10,183 nucleotides of DNA from contig URLU01000071.1 of assembly GCA_900548765.1 (NCBI GenBank), positions 1 to 10,183 of the forward strand, in the 5' to 3' direction. This DNA comes from an uncultured Lachnobacterium sp. (lineage in GTDB: Bacteria > Bacillota > Clostridia > Lachnospirales > Lachnospiraceae). The notes under the pieces are model-generated. The model searched no databases and was not told where the DNA came from. It saw nothing but the letters and a program-made list of their open reading frames with translations. Positions 7,210 to 10,183 of the stretch are shown here, piece after piece. The translations under genes were made by a program, and so were the position numbers. The number at the start of each line of letters is the position of its first letter. Position 1 is the stretch's first letter.

Positions 7210-8658
7210 TTATTTTGCTTCTTCTAAGAATTTGACAAGGAAGTTCCAGTATTTCTCTGTTGATGAGATGCTTAATCTCTCCTTTGGTGTATGAATGTCA
7301 TAGTTTGTAGGTCCGAAGGATACACAGTCAAGGTTTGGAATCTTGTCCGAAAGGATTCCGCACTCAAGTCCGGCATGGATAGCTGTAAGCTTTGGCTCCT
7401 CGCCAAACAGCTCCTGATATACCTTTACAACCTGTGGTCTTAAGGTTGAGTGGTCGTTGTACTCCCAGGCAGGATATTCTCCCTCTGCCTCGCACTCACC
7501 TCCCAGCATCTCAATTATATTCATTACCCTTTTCTTTAAATCATCTTTTCGTGTAGCAACACTGCTTCGGATAGAGGTTAAAGTGCTGAGCTCATTATCT
7601 TTAAGTTCAAGAATACCCAGATTTAATGATGTCTCAACCAGTCCAGTGATTACCTGGCTCATGTTGATTACACCGTTTGGAACAGTTCTTAAGTAAAGGA
7701 TTATTTTATTTACGCTTGCATAGTCAAGGACATTTTTCTCAGTAACATTTCCAAATGACAAATCAATTCTTGTTGCAGGGTCTGCGACTGAAAGCTCTGC
7801 AGCAAGCTCCTTAGCTGTCGCATTTATAATTCTTGTCACATCTTCTCTGGCTTCTTCCGGAATAAGCAGTGTTACAGTGCACTCACGAGGAATGGCATTA
7901 TCCTTTAAGCCTCCCTTGATGTCAAGGATGCCAAATGGAAGCTCGTTAAAGATATTCTCAAGTATTCTTCCCATAAGGATATTGGCATTTCCGTGCTCCT
8001 TATGAATCTCTGCTCCTGAATGTCCGCCATCTAAGCCTGTCAATGTGATAATTGTCTCAAGACCTGTCTGGGAAGTTCTTGTAACAGGAATTGATGAATT
8101 GATGCTCATACCGCCGGCACAGCTTGTTAGGAACTCTCCCTCCACATCACTGTCTATGTTTAACATGATATGTCCTTTCAACATTGATAAATCAATATCT
8201 ACAGCACCTAACATGCCGATTTCCTCATCCACTGTGATTACAACCTCAAGTCTTGGGTGCTTAAGCTCCTTTGAGTCCAGTAAGGCAAGGGCATAGGCAA
8301 CAGCAATTCCGTCATCTCCACCTAAGGTAGTGTCCTTTGCCTTTACAAAGCCATCATCTACATAGAGCTCAAGTCCATCCTTCTCAAAGTCTATTGTTGA
8401 GCCATTCTCTTTCTCACATACCATGTCCATGTGTCCCTGAATGATGACTGGCTCTGCACTTTCGTAGCCCTCAGATGCTTCTTTAATAATTACAACATTG
8501 TTTAATTCATCCTGATAATGCTCCAGATTTCTCTCTTTTGCAAAATTTACAAGATAGTCACTTATCTGCTTTGTGTTCCTTGAACCATGAGGTATATTTG
8601 CAATCTCCTCGAAATAATAAAATACGTTTTCAGGTTTTAAATTTTCTAATGCTCTCAT
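7210..8658 (-). CDS. pepD: PepD-type cytosolic dipeptidase (M20, Xaa-His/beta-Ala-His dipeptidase)
   Basis: A di-zinc aminopeptidase-like dipeptidase of peptidase family M20 that splits dipeptides, classically including Xaa-His and carnosine, in the cytoplasm. All expected active-site elements are visible in the 482 residues: zinc ligand H76 in QGHMDMV, bridging D115 in LGGDDGIA, the general base/ligand pair E145-E146 in VDEEIGM, D169 in LNIDSD, and a C-terminal H456 in GPTNYDIHTPKE, preceded by HAGLECGIL. The lid/dimerisation domain occupies roughly residues 190-390 (HSGAEIHKEHGNAN region at its start). Length is that of E. coli PepD. The ATG at 8658 follows AAGGAG by six bases. It is the first gene of the leftward operon, six bases before rsuA, and diverges from the ylbJ-like gene over 30 bp. 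Exact dipeptide preference cannot be read from sequence. Confidence 0.95.
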   Translation of the reverse strand: MRALENLKPENVFYYFEEIANIPHGSRNTKQISDYLVNFAKERNLEHYQDELNNVVIIKEASEGYESAEPVIIQGHMDMVCEKENGSTIDFEKDGLELYVDDGFVKAKDTTLGGDDGIAVAYALALLDSKELKHPRLEVVITVDEEIGMLGAVDIDLSMLKGHIMLNIDSDVEGEFLTSCAGGMSINSSIPVTRTSQTGLETIITLTGLDGGHSGAEIHKEHGNANILMGRILENIFNELPFGILDIKGGLKDNAIPRECTVTLLIPEEAREDVTRIINATAKELAAELSVADPATRIDLSFGNVTEKNVLDYASVNKIILYLRTVPNGVINMSQVITGLVETSLNLGILELKDNELSTLTSIRSSVATRKDDLKKRVMNIIEMLGGECEAEGEYPAWEYNDHSTLRPQVVKVYQELFGEEPKLTAIHAGLECGILSDKIPNLDCVSFGPTNYDIHTPKERLSISSTEKYWNFLVKFLEEAK

Positions 8659-8664
8659 ATTTGT

Positions 8665-8670
8665 CTCCTT
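8665..8670 (-). promoter_or_regulatory. pepD: pepD ribosome-binding site
   Basis: AAGGAG on the minus strand with six-base spacing to the pepD ATG. It takes up a fifth of the 30-bp divergent gap, leaving little room for separate regulatory sites for the two genes. Confidence 0.85.
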
Positions 8671-8683
8671 ATCTAAATAAAAT

Positions 8684-8711
8684 ATAATATGAAAAAATTA
8701 TTTTTTGTTAT
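8684..8711 (-). promoter_or_regulatory. Possible pepD operon promoter inside the ylbJ-like 5' end
   Basis: On the minus strand ATAACA (8711-8706, four of six consensus bases) and TATTAT (8689-8684, five of six) are spaced by 16 bases. This would start transcription near 8677, giving a leader of about 19 nt that just contains the AAGGAG site. The match is moderate in a very A/T-rich stretch where chance matches are frequent, so this is only the best candidate I see. Confidence 0.35.
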
Positions 8712-9588
8712 TAGCTGCGCAAGTATTATTGTATTCTTTGTCCTCTGCCCTGCAAAAGCCACAGAGGCTTCATTAAATGGAATTATGCTATGGTATCACA
8801 ATATATTTCCTGTGTTATTTCCATGCATTATAATTTCAAATATCGTGCTGGGAACAGAGCTGCTTGATGGCTTTAAGGACTCCAAGCTTATGATAATTGT
8901 CCTAATAGCCTGTGGTCTAAGCTTAGGATTCCCGGTCGGTGGAAAATTAACTGCTGATTTATATAAACGCAAATATATAAACTATAATCAGGCCAATTAC
9001 ATATTTCCCCTGATTAACAATATCAGTCCATCCTTTGTGGCATCGGTTATGCTGTCCCAGTGCCTTAATATGCAAGACATGACGGCGGTTACATTTATTA
9101 TCCTCTATGCTCCGTCTGCCATTATGGCTTTGTATTATGGAATAAAATACAAGCAGAACAACAATACTAAAAAGGAAAAAATAAAAAAGGCGTCAAGATT
9201 TCGTATTAACATGCAAATCATTGACGCCGGAATAATAAGCGGTTTTGAAACACTCATTAAACTTTGTGGTTATATAGTAGTTTTTTCTATTATTGTACAG
9301 ATAATAAAACTCATTTCGTACAATGATGCCCTGATAGTAAGTCTTGTAACAGGACTGGTAGAGGTAACTAATGGTGTAGTTAATGTAGGTCTCTTAGATA
9401 CAGCCCCGGACACAAAATACATCCTGTCAATGTTTTTAGCATCCTTTGGAGGACTTTCCTGCTTTGCCCAGGCAAAATCCATTATGGATGATACAGATAT
9501 AAGCCCTATGAACTATATGCTGACCAAAATACTTCTGTCTGCTGTTACAGTCATACTTTCAATATTAGTTTTATTCTTCCTCAGATGA
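8689..9588 (+). CDS. ylbJ: YlbJ-like integral membrane protein (nucleoside-recognition/Gate domain family)
   Basis: A polytopic inner-membrane protein of 299 residues resembling YlbJ, known in spore formers as a sporulation protein; its transported substrate is not known. Hydrophobic segments are at about 3-20, 36-55, 67-84, 113-125, 132-151, 187-210, 214-235, 244-264 and 276-298, with a basic loop at 152-172. Family-like features include ASLNGIMLWYHNIFPVLFP (27-45, compare ASLSGLHLWW..VFPALLP in B. subtilis YlbJ), GFPVGGKLTADLY (80-92), INNISPSF (109-116), TGLVEVTNG (221-229) and GGLSCFAQAKSIM (254-266). It is shorter than B. subtilis YlbJ (about 400). The only plausible start is the ATG at 8689, since the N-terminal segment aligns with YlbJ, but no Shine-Dalgarno precedes it; TATAAT directly abuts the ATG. 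It is the sole plus-strand gene here, divergent from pepD and convergent with its right neighbour. Confidence 0.83.
   Translation: MKKLFFVISCASIIVFFVLCPAKATEASLNGIMLWYHNIFPVLFPCIIISNIVLGTELLDGFKDSKLMIIVLIACGLSLGFPVGGKLTADLYKRKYINYNQANYIFPLINNISPSFVASVMLSQCLNMQDMTAVTFIILYAPSAIMALYYGIKYKQNNNTKKEKIKKASRFRINMQIIDAGIISGFETLIKLCGYIVVFSIIVQIIKLISYNDALIVSLVTGLVEVTNGVVNVGLLDTAPDTKYILSMFLASFGGLSCFAQAKSIMDDTDISPMNYMLTKILLSAVTVILSILVLFFLR
9571..9588. other. 18-bp tail-to-tail overlap of ylbJ-like and coiled-coil genes
   Basis: The plus-strand gene stops with TGA at 9586-9588 and the minus-strand gene with TAA at 9573-9571. The shared 18 bp therefore encode the last five residues of one (LFFLR) and SSEEE of the other, with codons in opposite register-aligned phase. 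No hairpin with T-run is visible near either stop, so transcripts may run into each other. Confidence 0.9.
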
Positions 9589-10183
9589 TACAGAGATATT
9601 GGTTATGTCAATTTTGGCTAAGCCTGAGTCATCTGTGGTATCAACAGCTTTGGAAGCTGGCTGTTCTGGTTCCTGCTCCTGTGGGAACAACTGGGCACGA
9701 TTTGCCGAAACTACATCCAGATATTCCTGTAAAGAATTAATCAGGTTCTCGCTTCTTGCCTTGGTTGTGTCAATAGAATTGGCAAGTATATCCTCTATGC
9801 CCTTGAGCTGGCTGTCTGTGTATGACATAGCTCCCATTCTGAGACTGTTTGCTTCATTTGTAGCATTATCAAGAATCTCCTGCGCCTGTTTGGTTGCAAT
9901 CTGTACCACCTCATTAGCCTGAGCGTATGCCTGTTGCATAATCTGGTGCTCACTTACCAGCTCATTAGTCTGAATCTGGGCCTGGGCAATAATCTGGTCT
10001 GCCTTAGCCTGAGCGTCGGCAAGAATTGCTTCCTTGTTACTGATAATTTTCTGGTATCTTTTGATTTCCTCTGGGGTCTTTGTCCTTAACTCCTGAATAA
10101 GCTCTTCAAGTTCCTCTTTATTTACAAGGATTTTATTGCTGGAAAGAGCGGCATATTTACATGAGTTGATGTAGTCCTCAATC
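9571..10183 (-). CDS. Coiled-coil protein of Lachnospiraceae type, 5' end outside window
   Basis: The minus-strand frame is open from the stop at 9571 to the right edge, giving 203 residues with no convincing internal start; the ATG at 9939 lies in mid-helix, so the gene begins beyond 10183. The visible part reads IEDYINSCKYAALSSNKILVNKEEL, then TPEEIKRYQKIISNKEAILADA, then a long Ala/Gln/Glu-rich helix (QAKADQIIAQAQ..., QQAYAQANEVV, QAQEILDNATNEAN) typical of a coiled coil, a second helical part, and an acidic Pro/Ser tail ending SSEEE. There is no signal peptide or membrane span in view. I recognise the pattern from Lachnospiraceae proteins often labelled ATPase or 'vacuolar H+-ATPase subunit H', but that label reflects only coiled-coil similarity. 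A DivIVA-like scaffold role is equally possible; function is unknown. In B. subtilis coaD adjoins ylbJ, so coaD may lie just upstream off the window. Confidence 0.8.
   Translation of the reverse strand, partial: IEDYINSCKYAALSSNKILVNKEELEELIQELRTKTPEEIKRYQKIISNKEAILADAQAKADQIIAQAQIQTNELVSEHQIMQQAYAQANEVVQIATKQAQEILDNATNEANSLRMGAMSYTDSQLKGIEDILANSIDTTKARSENLINSLQEYLDVVSANRAQLFPQEQEPEQPASKAVDTTDDSGLAKIDITNISVSSEEE

Noticed and set aside
9599..9922. Plus-strand open frame of 107 codons opposite the coiled-coil gene
   Set aside because: The minus frame continues unbroken to the window edge with strong coiled-coil character; the plus frame has no recognisable family or ribosome site.
9571..9939. 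A 122-residue protein starting at 9939
   Set aside because: The same frame stays open for 81 more codons to the edge, and the ATG lies inside a continuous helix, so it is an internal Met of a longer protein.
9571..10183. Vacuolar-type ATPase subunit H or F0 subunit b
   Set aside because: Similarity is only coiled-coil composition; no membrane span is in view and no other ATPase genes are nearby.

Overview
This window looks like an ordinary housekeeping stretch from a low-to-moderate GC Firmicute, most likely a member of the Lachnospiraceae (Roseburia/Agathobacter/Butyrivibrio type). The grounds are a short-form HisG paired with HisZ, a RecU rather than RuvC resolvase, a YlbJ-like membrane protein, a Clostridia-type RluA-family enzyme with an NRLD motif, and a Gln/Ala-rich coiled-coil protein that in this family is often labelled a 'vacuolar H+-ATPase subunit H'-like protein. 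Taxonomy rests on protein recognition alone.

Layout, right to left along the dominant minus strand. At the right edge is the 3' part of the coiled-coil gene (9571 to beyond 10183). It converges with, and overlaps by 18 bp, a plus-strand ylbJ-like gene (8689-9588). Only 30 bp separate that gene from the divergent minus-strand pepD. From pepD, five genes run leftward almost without gaps: pepD, rsuA, ygiQ, an RluA-family pseudouridine synthase and recU. They cover peptide breakdown, rRNA/RNA pseudouridylation, a radical-SAM protein of unknown role and Holliday-junction cleavage. They are probably one operon with translational coupling.

A second minus-strand unit starts exactly where recU ends. 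A consensus sigma-A promoter (TTGACA, 17 bp, TATAAT) overlaps the recU stop codon and drives hisZ, hisG and hisD. This is the start of a histidine biosynthesis operon: HisZ-HisG catalyse and control the first committed step, and HisD the last two oxidations. hisD is cut by the left edge at residue 334. No terminator is visible between recU and hisZ, so read-through from the pepD operon is possible.

I see no CRISPR array, tRNA, rRNA, insertion sequence, phage gene or obvious transferred island, and nothing that I would call a new system. The points worth a second look are small: the promoter embedded in recU, two gene starts that should be moved, the very compact divergent pepD/ylbJ boundary with no Shine-Dalgarno on the ylbJ side, the repeat-bearing tail of YgiQ, the convergent overlap, and two active-site variants (RluA-family NRLD, RecU FDAKE). 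The coding density is nearly total; the largest non-coding stretch is the 84 nt between recU and hisZ.
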